A stretch of DNA of 64,000 bases from Amblyomma americanum (taxonomy: Eukaryota > Arthropoda > Arachnida > Ixodida > Ixodidae). Below, one piece after another: positions 1 to 11,256 of this stretch. The stretch spans positions 52,675,507 through 52,739,506 of the forward strand of contig NC_135505.1 of the NCBI RefSeq assembly GCF_052857255.1. The letters are read 5' to 3'. Under the pieces are notes generated by a model, which searched no databases, was not told the origin of the DNA, and worked only from the letters and a program-made list of their open reading frames with translations. Within the stretch, counting starts at the first letter, position 1. Each line of letters begins with the position of its first letter. A program made the translations under genes and the position numbers.

Positions 1-1392
1 TCAGGGTGAGTAGCGAGCACGAAATCGAGAACGCTAGAACAACGATTATCCTGCCTTGTCGGGTTGGTGACGAGCTGAGAGGACCAAATGTGAGGAACGA
101 TTTCAAAAAATTGTCCCCAATAGTATGCTTATTTAATGTTCTTGGAATGTCATTCCACGGTATGAGAGGAAAATCAAAGTCGCCTAATATAAGCAAAGGA
201 GTGCGCGGATGTGAGGTGGTTATAGGCTGGAGGGCATCGTGAAAGTGCATGACAAACCAGGCATCAGCGTCAGGAGGCCTGCAACAGGACCAGATGATAA
301 CGCGCGGGTTAAATGTTTTGGAGCCAACGAACGTGACTTAGAAACATGAGGTAACGCTTATGGGGTAGCAGAGTAAACTTTGATGGGTGGCAATTGGGAC
401 GCCCCTGCCACGCCAGTTCTCGCGATCGTGGCAGATAATTCAGAGTTATAAACAAAAGGATACAGCCAAGTTCACGTTAGTACCGCTATTTAACATTCGG
501 TGGTGTCAATAAGGCGGCGCAATGAATATGATTTTGGTAAAAGGCTTCTGATGTTTGTGTAAATTAAAGCTACATACTTAGCATGGGATCTGCAGCGCGA
601 GGTTGCCTCTTGCTAAGGCTGATGCGGGGCAACAGTCAGATAGAGAACGTCAGTCTGGGAGGAGTGGTCAAAAACGCATGTGGTCTTATCTGTAATAAGT
701 TAGTTATATCTTCATTTGTAAGTTTTATTTTCGGATTCGGCATATTCAAGCAGACGTTTGCCGACATGTCGGGTTCTGGATGAGTAATGTTGAGATATTG
801 CATATGAAGAACCTTTCAGGTTCTTGGCACGTCACATGACTGATTCCTTAGCTTTGAAGTGAGCAAAGGCTACAACTATAGGTCGATTTTTGGTTCTTTG
901 GTAGCGTCCAATCTTGTGTGCACATTCGGTGTCGGTAGGTTGGATGATTACATCGAGGGTTTCGTTGCAGATTTTAATTACTTGTTTTTCAGACTCGTCT
1001 CATGTTTCCTGTGCTCCATCTTTCAGGCTTACGAATTAAAGATTAGAACGATGGGCCCTGTGCTCAGCATCATCCATCCTGGGCGTCATGATAGTGATTT
1101 GTTTAGCGTTGTCTTCAGCAAACGTCTTCAGGCATGCTACTTAAGCCTTTAAAGCAATTTTAGCGAACCTTTTGTTTACTTCTTCGATGGCCTTGTCGGT
1201 TTGCACCAGCTTGCTGTGAATAATTTTTATTTCATTCAGGAATGTAGTTTGCCCAGTTCTTATTTCGTCTAAGGCGTTCAGCATATCAGAAGACGTTTGC
1301 GTAGACGCGGAACGGGTGTTAGGTCCAGGGTTAGCCTCGATATCACCGGATATTAAGAAGTCTAAAAAGAATGTGAGCTCAGTCGTAAGCAA
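1..1392 (-). pseudogene. LINE 5' part: 2A-like peptide, ORF1 and endonuclease, decayed, runs off left edge
   Basis: Read on the minus strand, an ORF starts at 1392 and encodes a hydrophobic leader ending in SGDIEANPGP (1321-1350), the ribosome-skipping 2A-like motif found at the front of some CR1-like and related LINEs. A polar, coiled-coil-like stretch follows and stops near 1141. Further on (about 1080-800) broken frames resemble the ORF1 RNA-binding domain (AHKIGRYQRTKNRPIVVAF) and a C-terminal domain (SSRTRHVGKRLLEYAE). From about 480 to the edge comes an apurinic-type endonuclease: RENWRGRGVPIATH, CCRPPDADAWF, LGDFDFPLIPWND, and LVTNPTR with LDFVLATHP. An in-frame stop and at least one frameshift lie inside the endonuclease and more in ORF1, so the copy is dead. 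The reverse transcriptase would lie left of the window. LINE identity is firm; the clade is inferred. Confidence 0.8.
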
Positions 1393-1679
1393 CAGTAAGA
1401 CAGTGATGTGGGCTTGGCAACGCTAATAAACCAAGATAGCGAGTATGCGGAGCAAATAAGCAAAATTGCTAATTTGCCTGCAGAAGGAGCAGAGGATGAG
1501 AATGAGCGCTTGCCATCGAGCGCGCGTTGCCGAGCCCACAAACTTCGGAAAAGCATTTAATTGAATAACTTATTGTCACCTAATATCTAGGCTTTGTTCG
1601 CCCAAATTCGACTCTAACTTTGTCATGGCTCTTTCATTTTCCTTCGAACCGGCTGCCGCTCACAGTTATTAATAACCAC

Positions 1680-1985
1680 TCATCTACACTTTCTGATGTT
1701 ACGCCAGGTGTTGCGCAAGGGAGCGTCCTTGGTTTCTTACTCTTTTTAATATAGAATAATGATTTCCCGAAAAAACATTTCATCCTGGATGCGAGTATTT
1801 GCTGATAATTGCATCATTTACATGTCAATGAAGATCACTCACCACCACATTTCACTGCAAAATGACCTGGACATTATTATTGAAGGGTGCAAAATATGAC
1901 TAATAATCGTAAAAGCTTCCCAGGGTAAGGTAATGTCTTTTACTCAAAAGTCATCAAATTCGTTCTTCCGTGACTATTTCATTGG
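1680..1985 (+). pseudogene. LINE reverse transcriptase fragment (CR1-like)
   Basis: One reading frame gives LSDVTPGVAQGSVLGFLLFL followed by a stop, then after a shift FADNCIIYMSMKI. These are the PQGSVLGPLLF and FADD blocks of the LINE fingers/palm. The usual second Asp of FADD is Asn here, and there are a stop and a frameshift. It lies opposite in strand to both neighbouring LINE pieces, so it is a separate insertion remnant. The span 1393-1679 before it shows no recognisable gene. Confidence 0.6.
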
Positions 1986-1994
1986 CAATTTATT

Positions 1995-3380
1995 GGGCCG
2001 GGCCCCTCATCATCATCATCGTCAACATCATCGCCATCAGCCTTACTAAGCCGCAGGGCACAGGCCTCTCCCATGTCTCTCCAATGAACCCTGTCATTTG
2101 ACAACTGCATCTACCCTTTGCCTGCAAACTTCTTAATCTCATCCGCCCACCTATCCTTCTGGCGCCCCCTGCTACGCTTACTTTCTCTTGGAATCCACTC
2201 CGTTAACCTAAAGGACCAGCGGTTATCTTGCCTTCGCATTGCATACCCTGCCCCCATTTCCTCATATTGATTTCGACTAGGATGTCATTGACCCGCGTTT
2301 GTTCCCTCACCCACTTTGCCCGCTTCCGATCTCTTAACGTTACACCTATCATTTTTCTATCCATTTCTCGCTGCGTTGTTCTTAACTTAAGCTGAATTCT
2401 TTTCATTAGCCTCCACGTTTCTGCCCCGTAGGTGAGTACCGGTAAGATACAGCTGTTGTACACTTTTCTCATGCGGGAAATTGGTAAACTGCCATTCATG
2501 ACCTGAGAGAACCTGCCATATGCGCTCCACCCCATTCTTATCCTTCTAGTTCTTTCCCTCTCATTATCCGGGTCAGCGGTCACTACCTGCCCTAATTAGA
2601 CATATTCCTTTACCACTCCCAGGCTTTTGCTGCCAATTGTGAACTGCTGTTTTGTTGCTAGACTGTTGAATATTACCTTGGTTTTTGCATGTTAATTTTG
2701 ACCCCCAGCGTTCTGTTCTGCCTCTCTAACTCATTGATCATGATTTGCAATTCGCCTCCTGAGTGACTCAGCAAGGCAATGTCATCAGCAATCGCAGATT
2801 ATTTAGGTATTCTTCATTTACTCTTATTCCCAACTGTTCCCAATTTAGGCCTCGGAATACATCCTGTAAACAGGCGGTGAATATCATTGGCGAAATCATG
2901 CCTCCTTGCTGTGACGCCCTTCCTTATTGGCATTTTATTGCTGAATTTATGGAGGACTATAGTAGCTGCGCAGTTGCTATATATATATCTTCCCGTATTT
3001 TAACATAGGGCTCTTCTACACCCTGATTACGCAATGCCTGTATGACTGCTTATGTTTCCACGGCGTCGAATGCTTTCTCGTAATCTATGAAGGCTAGATC
3101 TAGAGGTTGGTTATATTCTGCGCATTTCCCTATCACGTGATTGATACTGTGAATACGATCTATTGTGGAATATACTTTACGAAAACCAGCCTGATCATTT
3201 GGTTGATTTAAGTCTACGGTTGCCCTAAATTTAATAGCGATTGCCTTAGTAAATAACTTGCAGGCAACGGAGAGTAAGCAGATCGGTCTGTAGTTTTTCA
3301 AGTCCTTGGCGTCGCCATTCCTAACACCTAATCTTGCCCAGTTTGATAAGATAACCATTCTGCTAATGGTTCAAGAGAAT
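1995..3380 (-). pseudogene. RTE-type LINE, reverse transcriptase and C-terminal region, decayed
   Basis: On the minus strand, 3358-3050 encodes the RT N-terminal part with NYRPICLLSVACKLFTKAIA, QAGFRKVYSTIDRIH and FIDYEKAFDAVE. A degraded stretch then contains SAIADDIALLSHSGGELQ, the (A/F)ADD catalytic block. The frame 2583-2203 encodes the C-terminal region with CILPVLTYGAETW, LRTTQREMDRKMIGV and RDRKRAKWVREQTRVNDI. This signature belongs to RTE-clade endonuclease/reverse transcriptases. The end near 2000 reads through DDDDE codons and a CAT-rich tail, as RTE 3' ends often do. Several frameshifts and stops make it nonfunctional, and the endonuclease half is missing. A second, shorter copy of the same family lies at 28260-28950 in the same orientation. 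Confidence 0.8.
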
Positions 3381-6039
3381 TAGTTTTCTGTGCAGCATTT
3401 TCCAGTGTTCTACAGCCAACATGCGTAAACAAGCGGATTTCACTTTTGTTAGATCCAAGCTTGACTACGCTTCTTCCATTCAGTCTCCTCTTGAGGAACG
3501 TTGAAGCGAATCCAAAATAATGCTAGTCGCTTTATTTTTCTAAAATACAGTTATCAGTTAAGCGTAACCCCAATAATCCTGGGCCTTTCTCTTCATCCGT
3601 TAAGAATTCGTCCATACATAGCCCTTTCATCTCTGTTTCTCAAATTAATCTCCACAACTTGGTCACCATTATAGAACCTACAAGAACCCTTGTCAACCAG
3701 ACCGCGCAATAATTTCAGCTACACACGCTTTTATGGCAGCACTGATGCATATAGCTTTTCGCAGCTCCCCCGTTTTATACACTGCAGGCATGATCTTCAA
3801 AACTGCATTCCCTCGCAGCGCAACCACGATTCATTTCATGATGAGCTAGTGAAACGTCTTACCAGTAACAACTAGCACATTTAGGTCTGTGCCTATGGGG
3901 CATGCTTTTTTCCCTTGAATATCCCATTTGGTTATCAGATTCTGTGCTAGTGTTTCTTGCCCGGTTACTTAATAATTATTTAGCTCCGGTTAGTTTTGAG
4001 TTTGCTTATTTTGACTCGTTTTGTTTCATTATCTATTCGTTTTTTTCCGCCTGCCTTTTGAGTAAGTCGTGATAATTATATTTGGTATCGTTCTTTTAAG
4101 AAGTGCTATATACACCTGCTTTTTTATTTATCCCGTTACCCAATGCCTTCCGAGAGGCATGTAAGGCATTTTTAAATGAACAAATTGGCCACTGCGTGCA
4201 TAAACCGTTGAGCGAAGTTAATAGCAGCACGAAAGAAGCCGGGAGAAAGTTTTTGTCGCCAGACTTTCAAAAATGCGACCAATTTGTACGCTGTAAAGCC
4301 CACCAACGGCAATCTTGGCCAAAGCATGAGCAGTGACACGATACTGAAGGAGAAATATGAGCGAGACAAAAATAAAAAAGAACAGGAAGTGACAGGCGAA
4401 AATAGGGGCTAGACCATTATCCATCAGAGTGGCGAATGGCTAACACAGCCTACCTCATTAAACAATGAGGTAAAGCGCCAGTAAGCAGCTTGAAACGAAG
4501 GACCACAGAATGTGAAACAATACATGCTTTCAGGGAAATGCGCGTCAACGACCTTAAAGAAGGGCCGTTCACTCAGGGGAATAGTTGAAATGGGGGAAAA
4601 CGATGATCTCGAGAGCTAAATGTTGTAGGTGTCGGCATTTCTATTAAGAATTGAGGTTTTGGGCAGAGAGAAACGCTTATTGGTAAGATGAGATATTTTT
4701 TTCAGAGTGCTATAATAAGTAGCGTACTTATGAAAGAACAAAGCGAGAAACGCTCTACTTTTTATGGCCGCCAGACGCTATTTGGTTCCTCGAGGAATGA
4801 AAGGTTGCCTGCTAGCAAAATGTAGACTCTGAATTGCTGCCTAAAGTAAGACTTCTATGCGTGGTAGCTGTGGCGGACGATGTCGTGTTCTAGGCGGCAG
4901 AAAATGTAGAGTTCCGAAAAATATTGCGCCACCACGATGTTAATATAAGACAAACATGCGCAGAGATAACCTCCCTAATGGTAAAGGTGAAGCAGGAGAA
5001 CCAAAAATAAGGATCAGATATGTAGAAATCTGTTCTAGGTATGCAGCACAGTCTCCTCGGTAAATGTTAAGCATGTTCTTCGGTCTTTATGATAGATTAC
5101 GCACTACATTTAGCTACCAATGTGGAAGAAAATTAAAATTCATCAAACAATAATTTCAGATTGACATAACAGATGCTGCAAAACAGATGAATAAATAAAT
5201 TAACATAAATTTCCTTGTGGATACTTAGCAAATGCAGCGAAACGACGTGACGAAGACAACGTAACTGAAGGGCGCTGTTTAATAATACGCATGCAGTCTG
5301 TAGGCAGAAAAATGCCAGAGAGACATGTGGAGCTTCATTAGTGAAGATGTATTTGGAAATAAGCTGCTTCGCTTTTAGATAAGACAGAATCACATCAATA
5401 TTGTCTTTATTGAGCCTGAAGTCATCGAGACATTCCTCTGAATGGGGTGTATAAAAACAGTGAGCTTTCATTTCGCTGCAGTAGATCAGCCCCTGTGCAA
5501 CTTTGAGTCGGGAAGTGAACACAGGCGAATAGATACTTGGAGTAATTTTCAGACTTTGCGCTGAAAAGGTGAGTAACGTTTTGAAATAAGTATGCGGCGG
5601 CGTGACCAGAAGATTTTGTTAATAAGCTCCCCTAGTTCACTCTACGCGCAACTGAACGAAAATGTCTGCCGCCTCTTCATTACCGTTCGAGTGCTTGCGG
5701 CTAAACTTTACAGAGCTTTACACACAGTATTTTCTCTTCTGTAAGTTTATGTAGCAATGTTGTCGACAGCGGAGAAACTGTTTATATCTCACCGGCTACT
5801 GCTAAACTTGATGCGGAGGTATCTACGATTACTATGCTAAACGCGTAAGGACGGATTAGTTGCCAGAAGTCTGAGGTTCGCGGGGCTACTCTAAATACGC
5901 TGGATCTGTAACTGCTCCCAACAAAATATCGTGGATCTCTCTGAGCAAGAACAGATAAAAAAAATAAAGCTCCTTCCTAAAGACGATGTCCCCTCTGATA
6001 CCAGTTTCTTGAAATCGGTGACCATTATACAAGGAAATG
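3381..6039. other. No recognisable gene
   Basis: This AT-rich stretch holds no recognisable coding exon or RNA gene. The longest open frame is minus 5522-5133 (129 codons), rich in Leu, Cys and Phe. I could not assign it to a family and no splice context supports it. Confidence 0.5.
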
Positions 6040-6157
6040 CCCAAGCCGCACAAGTAATTGGCCCAACATTGGAACTGTATTGGCAAAGCTGGCCCTACAA
6101 AGACCAGGATGGGACCATCCTGTTGCAATATTGGGCCGATGACCTGTGTGGCTTGGG
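6040..6157. mobile_element. 118-bp foldback (MITE-like) element, copy 1
   Basis: The two ends are imperfect inverted repeats of about 33 bp. The left end begins CCCAAGCCGCACAAGTAATT and runs through GGCCCAACATTGG; the right end, reverse complemented, begins CCCAAGCCACACAGGTCATC and runs through GGCCCAATATTGC. The short centre has no coding capacity. A nearly identical 119-bp copy occurs at 61356-61474 with the same ends, which shows that the inverted-repeat unit is the mobile unit. An ATG triplet abuts both ends here and could be a 3-bp target duplication, but the other copy does not show a clear equivalent. Confidence 0.75.
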
Positions 6158-8412
6158 ATGAGCCCGAAAACTGCCAGTTAATGAGCTATAGTTATTGTAC
6201 TGCTAACTGCTATGTGTTACTATTCTTCCGTAGATATTTTGAAGCTGTGGATGATGGCTGGCTAACACGGTGGAGCAATTTAAAGAAGTCAGTCGTGTTC
6301 AAAACGCCCCGGGGTTCGTTCACATGATAATTATCAAAGTATGCATGCATCAAGTGAAAAAATTGGAGGTACGGCCGTGTCCTCCCAAAGCAGAGCCTTC
6401 ACTGGGGTTTCACAAGCGACTGTAGCCGGCAGACCTTGCTAAAAACTTAAGATCCTGGCTTCATCACTAGCTTAAAAAGCAGTAATCTTTGGTGGGAACC
6501 AAACGCAATGACTGACTAAACATTTACAGTGTGGGCTCCACCAGCACTTGCATACATACGGCCGCTCCAACATGTTGCGGTCACAGCAGCAAAAGTTTTA
6601 TGAGGTTGGCATAGGCCACGCTACCGCCGCGCATTATGTTCGAAGGTTTGGAATCAAATTTTAGTTAGCCAATCAGGTTCCCCTGTATCCTCTGATTTTG
6701 AAGCGTGCAAAAATATCAGTGCAAACAAATGGCCGATAAATATTGGCGCAAACTCAATTGCGTTCTGGTTTTAAGGCATACAAACGCGAAGTGAAAAGAA
6801 GTCAGCATGCTAAAAGTTGTGGCGGATAACGAAATTGGCTACGTTGGGAGCCCAAGAAATGAATACACCAGAAGAGTGTGCCAAAAATTTATCTCCCAGA
6901 TTTTTTATCTATCTGTACACATTCTGCAGATTTCTAAACAAACGATACGTAACAGGGTAATATACAAATATGAGTGTTGGAAGCATCTCACAACACACCT
7001 TAGATGGAATAATCTGATTGATGAAATCTGTTCTAACTAGCAGGAATTGCTTGAGTGTCTAATACGGTTTACAAAGGATGGCCGTAAACAGTGGAAGACA
7101 ACATCCTAAATACACCGATCATACGTGGGCTTGTTTGCTCTTATAATATGCCCAGTGAAGAGTTCGAGACCATGCAGGAGCTTATTCCTTGGTCCTAAGA
7201 CGGCTCTGATTTTGGTTCAAGAAAAAGAACCTTAGGATCATCTAGGCACAACATGTTCTGGAGCACGACGACGACCTTATGAGTGGGAGCTCCTCAGTTA
7301 GGAGCAAATTCCTCGTAGCTTCCGCGTTACCTTTTGCTTTTATTGCTTTGCAGCGTCACGTGCGCTAAGTACGCTAATAAAATCTGCGCGTAGTACCAGA
7401 AGAATAAGGGTCTATAAAGTATATCCCATTGTCTCGACCTGATTAAGTGGAGACATTGCACCTTTTATCAAAAACCACAGATTTAGAAGGAGCACCTTTG
7501 CTTTGCGATATCCTTTCCCTCTTAAGAGCCCTAGCTCACCTTTCAACTTTATGAATCGCGTCGTTCTTTTCTGCGCAGCTTTGATGTAGAATTCATGCAC
7601 GTGACTTGTAAACCATTTTATTGCAATGCCCATCGCAAAAGTACAAATGTTTGACGCAGATTCTGTCTTGAAGAGTGCAGTTGCATACACTTCGCTTTTG
7701 CTATGGTAATAAAAATGCGCATTTTGCTAGGCTCAGGAACGGCTGATTCACTATATGAGCGCAGAAGGGCTAATTACTTATCCCTCAGTCTTCGTGGTCT
7801 AAGAAATGTTATACAAACGAAAGTTGAATGCTCCACAGACTACCAATGATTACATCAGACACCCCAGAAACCATGACTAACTTGTTCCAAAGCCGGCAAC
7901 TGCATTTCGACTGGCGACGCAAAGTCATATGTACCAGACGTAAAAGGTGTACCAGATGGTCGCTAACGGTTTACTTGAGTCATGCGAAATCGCAGTAGAT
8001 CAAGGAAAAGAGCATTGGCTCGCGAATTTATCTGCCAACAGATATGTGCAAGGAACAGGGCCGTGGTCTCAGTATGCGTCTGCAGTGCTGTCAGCTCATC
8101 TCATCAGCGACGTATCGAGACTATAATTAGTTCAATGAAATGTTAACAGATTTATCTGCAGCCATTACAATCGTAGCATTTCACCGGCATCATGTACGCC
8201 CATTTCACTGGAGGCCTTTTCGCATTGACGCATATGTGATAATGTAATCAAGTTGTGCAAAGTCGTCCACGTGTCAACCATAGTTTAAGCGCTTATCTCA
8301 CATGTGGCCCCAACTGAGCGAGATACCTAGCGGACCAAGAAAATAGATATAGTTCTCTTCGCATCCTTAAATTCTATCAAGTTTACAATCTTCCACGGGC
8401 AGTTGAATTGTG
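6158..8412. other. No recognisable gene
   Basis: No exon, RNA gene or classified repeat could be supported here. Open frames are short and without family resemblance, for example minus 7690-7412. Confidence 0.5.
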
Positions 8413-8640
8413 GATTGGTTTAGTTCTTCTGGGTTTAACGTCCCAAAGTGAATGCCACAACGAGACAGGCCGCAATGTAGGGCTCCGGACAATTTCGACA
8501 ACAAACGGTTTTTTACGTCCACTGCCATCGCATAGTACATGAGCCTATAGCATTTCGTCTCCATTGGATTGCGACGGCAGCGGCCCGGATCGAAGTCGCG
8601 TCTTTCAGGTCGGCAGCAGAGCTCCATAAGCACCTAGTAT
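8413..8640 (-). mobile_element. tRNA-derived SINE, minus strand, diverged
   Basis: In plus orientation it starts with the tail GGTTTAACGTCCCAAAGTG and passes through a diverged GGCTCCGGA...TTTCGAC body. It ends with the reverse complement of a tRNA-like head carrying a GATCGAA B-box remnant near 8588. Other copies of this family in the window share the same blocks in the same order. This is the type of short retroelement abundant in ticks. Confidence 0.7.
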
Positions 8641-8767
8641 CCGCGGAGCTGCATTGTGGAATAAATCGGAGCAATCAGCTTCAGAAATACTTCCTGGCTT
8701 TGTCGCTTATTACTGCTGTTATATTCAAATGCCCTCTACTATCTCTGCTATGTCTCTAATAATGCAT

Positions 8768-9106
8768 TGTAAATTAAAACTATAGAGCGTGAACCTGAGC
8801 ATGCAAAAGACATATCATTTGAAATATCTGATTGCAGTTTTCATAACGTAAAACTTGCTATCCATATCTAACAAATTTAAAATAGAGAGGAGAACTATCA
8901 AATTTGCATGAAAGAAGACAAGTGAACAGCTATGGAAATAATTCACAGTGGCTTTAAAAAAAAACTAGACCACTATTTTGTAAATTAAAACTAGATAGCG
9001 AAAAACGGAACATGCAAAAGGCATAACTGTTAAAATATCGGATTGCAATTTTCATAACATAGAACTTACTATCCATATCAAAAATATTTTGAAAAATAGC
9101 AGGAAA
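8768..9106. repeat. Direct duplication, two about 120-bp copies with 211-bp spacing
   Basis: The block starting TGTAAATTAAAACTA at 8768 recurs at 8979. Both copies run through GCATGCAAAAG/ACATGCAAAAG, ATTGCA(G/A)TTTTCATAAC and CTATCCATATC. The copies differ by scattered substitutions. The second ends about 10 bp from the LTR boundary at 9117. I do not recognise the sequence. Confidence 0.7.
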
Positions 9107-9116
9107 GTTATATTAT

Positions 9117-9446
9117 TGTAAAGGGGCGAGTTTGGAACCGAATGCCGAAGGGGGTCACCAACGCGCCCGGTGGAGGGTGCGGGAAGAGGCGCCCTGTAAA
9201 CCGACAGCGCACGTTGCTGGCGGGACTCAGACTGTCTCCTCTCCCTGAAAAGCGGGAGAGAGTTTCTTTTATTTTCCTTTCCCCCCTGCACCTGGGCGCC
9301 ATTGAGAAGGCGCCTGCGGTGTCCGTCGCGTCCGCTGCCTTGGGGAGTCGTCACACCCCTCCCTTTGTTATGAAGCCTGCTGCACGGCACTGGGGCACGA
9401 GTGGTGCCTTGTTTACACCTACAGCTGTAGCCCGTAGTAGCTAACA
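9117..9446 (-). repeat. Probable 3' LTR of the minus-strand Gypsy element
   Basis: Downstream of the integrase frame on the minus strand, a 330-bp segment runs from TGTTAGCTACTACGGG (at 9446) to CCCCTTTACA (at 9117), that is TG...CA ends. It is GC-rich, unlike the AT-rich flank left of 9117. No matching 5' LTR is visible upstream of gag, so the assignment rests on position, the terminal dinucleotides and the sharp change in base composition. Confidence 0.45.
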
Positions 9447-9619
9447 GGCTTCCTGACCCGGGACGACCGGCGAAACTGGGGGTGCAAAGGGGCAGAACTT
9501 GACTTCTGTTGACGCGCCGAGGCTGTTGCAGACGGCTCGGTGCTTATTGAGTAGCGAGGCGGGGACATCTGCTCTGTGCTCGTTGTCACCTCTAGTGCAG
9601 AAAGAGGCTCCTCGTCGTC

Positions 9620-10678
9620 TCAGAGAACGCCAGGCGTACTTCGCGGTCGCATGTGGTCCGCATGCCTGCTCCACAGTGTTCCGTCTTCGAGTTGTACCTG
9701 AAGCGAAGAAAAACTTGCGGGATGGCGAACCGTCCCGGCAATCCAATTTGGGCCTGGTCGGAAGTTTCGAACAAACACGGGCTCGCCGGACGAAGGCAAA
9801 CAGCCTGTGCGTGCGTTTATGTCGCAGCGCATCTTTTGCTTCAATTGCTTGGAGGCCACGTGTGCCCTTAGGCCGGGGTACATTCGTTGAATGGGCGTCT
9901 GCAGCTGCTTGTCCATGAGGATCTCAGCGGGAGGGGACCCAGTAAAGCCGTGCAGCGTGGTTCTGTAGGAAAGCAGGATTCTGTCGAAGCTTGTTTGGAA
10001 ATCTCCAGGCGTTGCCTTCAATAGTTTCTCCTTAAATGTCGGCACGACGCGCTCCGCTGCTCCGTTCGATGCTGGGTAGTATGGTGGGATCAGGATTCGC
10101 CGAATTCCATTCTTGCTGAAGAAGTCAGCGTACTTCTCGCTGGTGAATGCGGTGCCTTTGTCAGAGACAATGATGTCTGTTATGCCATTTGTGGAAAGTA
10201 TGCTTCGTAAGCATTGAATTGTGGCATCCGCTGAAGGTGCATGAACGGGAACCATCTGCCCATTAGAGTTGGCATCGACTAGGACAAAAAAGCAGCGTCC
10301 TTGAAATGAACCACCAAAGCCTAGACTTCTAGGTTTCTTCGGAAGCGGCCAAGAATTAGACTGTGCTTTCCGTCCCATTCTCCGGTGCCGCTGAAAGATT
10401 TTGCAAAGTTTCACTTTCTGTGCGATGCTGCTGTCGAGTCCTTCCCACCAAATGTGGCTCCTTGTGACTGCTTTAATCTTTTCCACACCTGAGTGAGTTT
10501 CATGAAGGAGATAGAGGACTTCTACTTGTAGTTCTTCACGAACGACGACTCGCGGCCCGGGATTTTTTTCCAGCACTGTGGAACCACTAATTGTGACCTT
10601 GAAGTCGCCACATAGGCGCACGCGGCCGTCTTGCTTGAGCACAAGAACAAATCGGGCTGCCCGCTCAGATATTCTCAT
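9620..10678 (-). pseudogene. Gypsy pol remnant: start of RT fused to integrase, RT core and RNase H deleted
   Basis: This 352-codon frame opens with the RT entry block (DGRVRLCGDFKVTIS, residues 17-31), then about residue 45 jumps directly into integrase. The integrase shows the zinc-binding HETH and one Cys (H59, H62, C92; the second Cys is replaced), then NGITDIIVSDKGTAF with D173 and PASNGAAERVVPTF with E209, spaced D-35-E. The first catalytic Asp, normally in an IDFAGPF-like block, is Gly (about residue 120). The catalytic YxDD block of RT, the connection domain and RNase H are missing, so one deletion of roughly a kilobase kept the frame open. It is inactive as a polymerase and probably as an integrase. 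Ty3/Gypsy identity is clear. Confidence 0.85.
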
Positions 10679-11256
10679 GGGTGTAATACCCCTTCTCGCT
10701 GCATTCTTTGCAAATTTTCTGCAACGTTGTCTTGCAATGCGAAATGAATTGTTCGCAGTTTGAAGAATTTAAGAGCTGAATCTTCTATGACAGAAATTTT
10801 GGCTTTAAAAATTTTGAATGTTCTTAGTCCCTCTGCAAGTACTTCTTTGTAGCAAGTCAGCAGCTCGTCAACGCTCGTAATTGAGTCAACGGAGGTGACG
10901 TAATTGTGGTCGAGCTGGAGCCTGCTGATGCAGTTTCGGCCGAGGATTGTCGGACACTAGTCCGAAGCTACAAGCAAAAGCAGTGTTGCCTGTCTTCGCC
11001 CGAATTGGACTGAAGCGGTAAGCTTGCCCCTAACGGTTGCCAGTCTTCTGCAATAACTCTTCAGAATTACGTCTGATGGGTCTACTGATAGCTCGGGAAA
11101 CGGCTGTTAGAATGCGGTCTCCCCTATTACGGAGACACTGGCCCCCGTGTCCAGCTCCATTCTTAGGGGCCTGCCTGCGACTTGTAAAACTGCCACAAAC
11201 GGAGGAATTGTTTGCTCGCTGTTTATCTGCCATGTGTCGTAGACCTGTGACTGGAT
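10679..11256 (-). pseudogene. Gypsy protease and RT N-terminal region, frame-broken
   Basis: On the minus strand the retropepsin active-site block MELDTGASVSVIGE is present (about 11120-11160), followed after a stop and shifts by RRLATVRGKLTASVQFG, PTILGRNCISRLQL, CYKEVLAEGLRTFKIFKAKI and KFFKLRTIHFALQDNV. These are the protease and the linker into RT of a Ty3/Gypsy polyprotein. The C-terminal end adjoins the RT-integrase frame at 10678. Confidence 0.75.

Noticed and set aside
9499..9918. Plus-strand 139-codon frame
   Set aside because: Antisense shadow of the Gypsy integrase C-terminus and flank on the minus strand.
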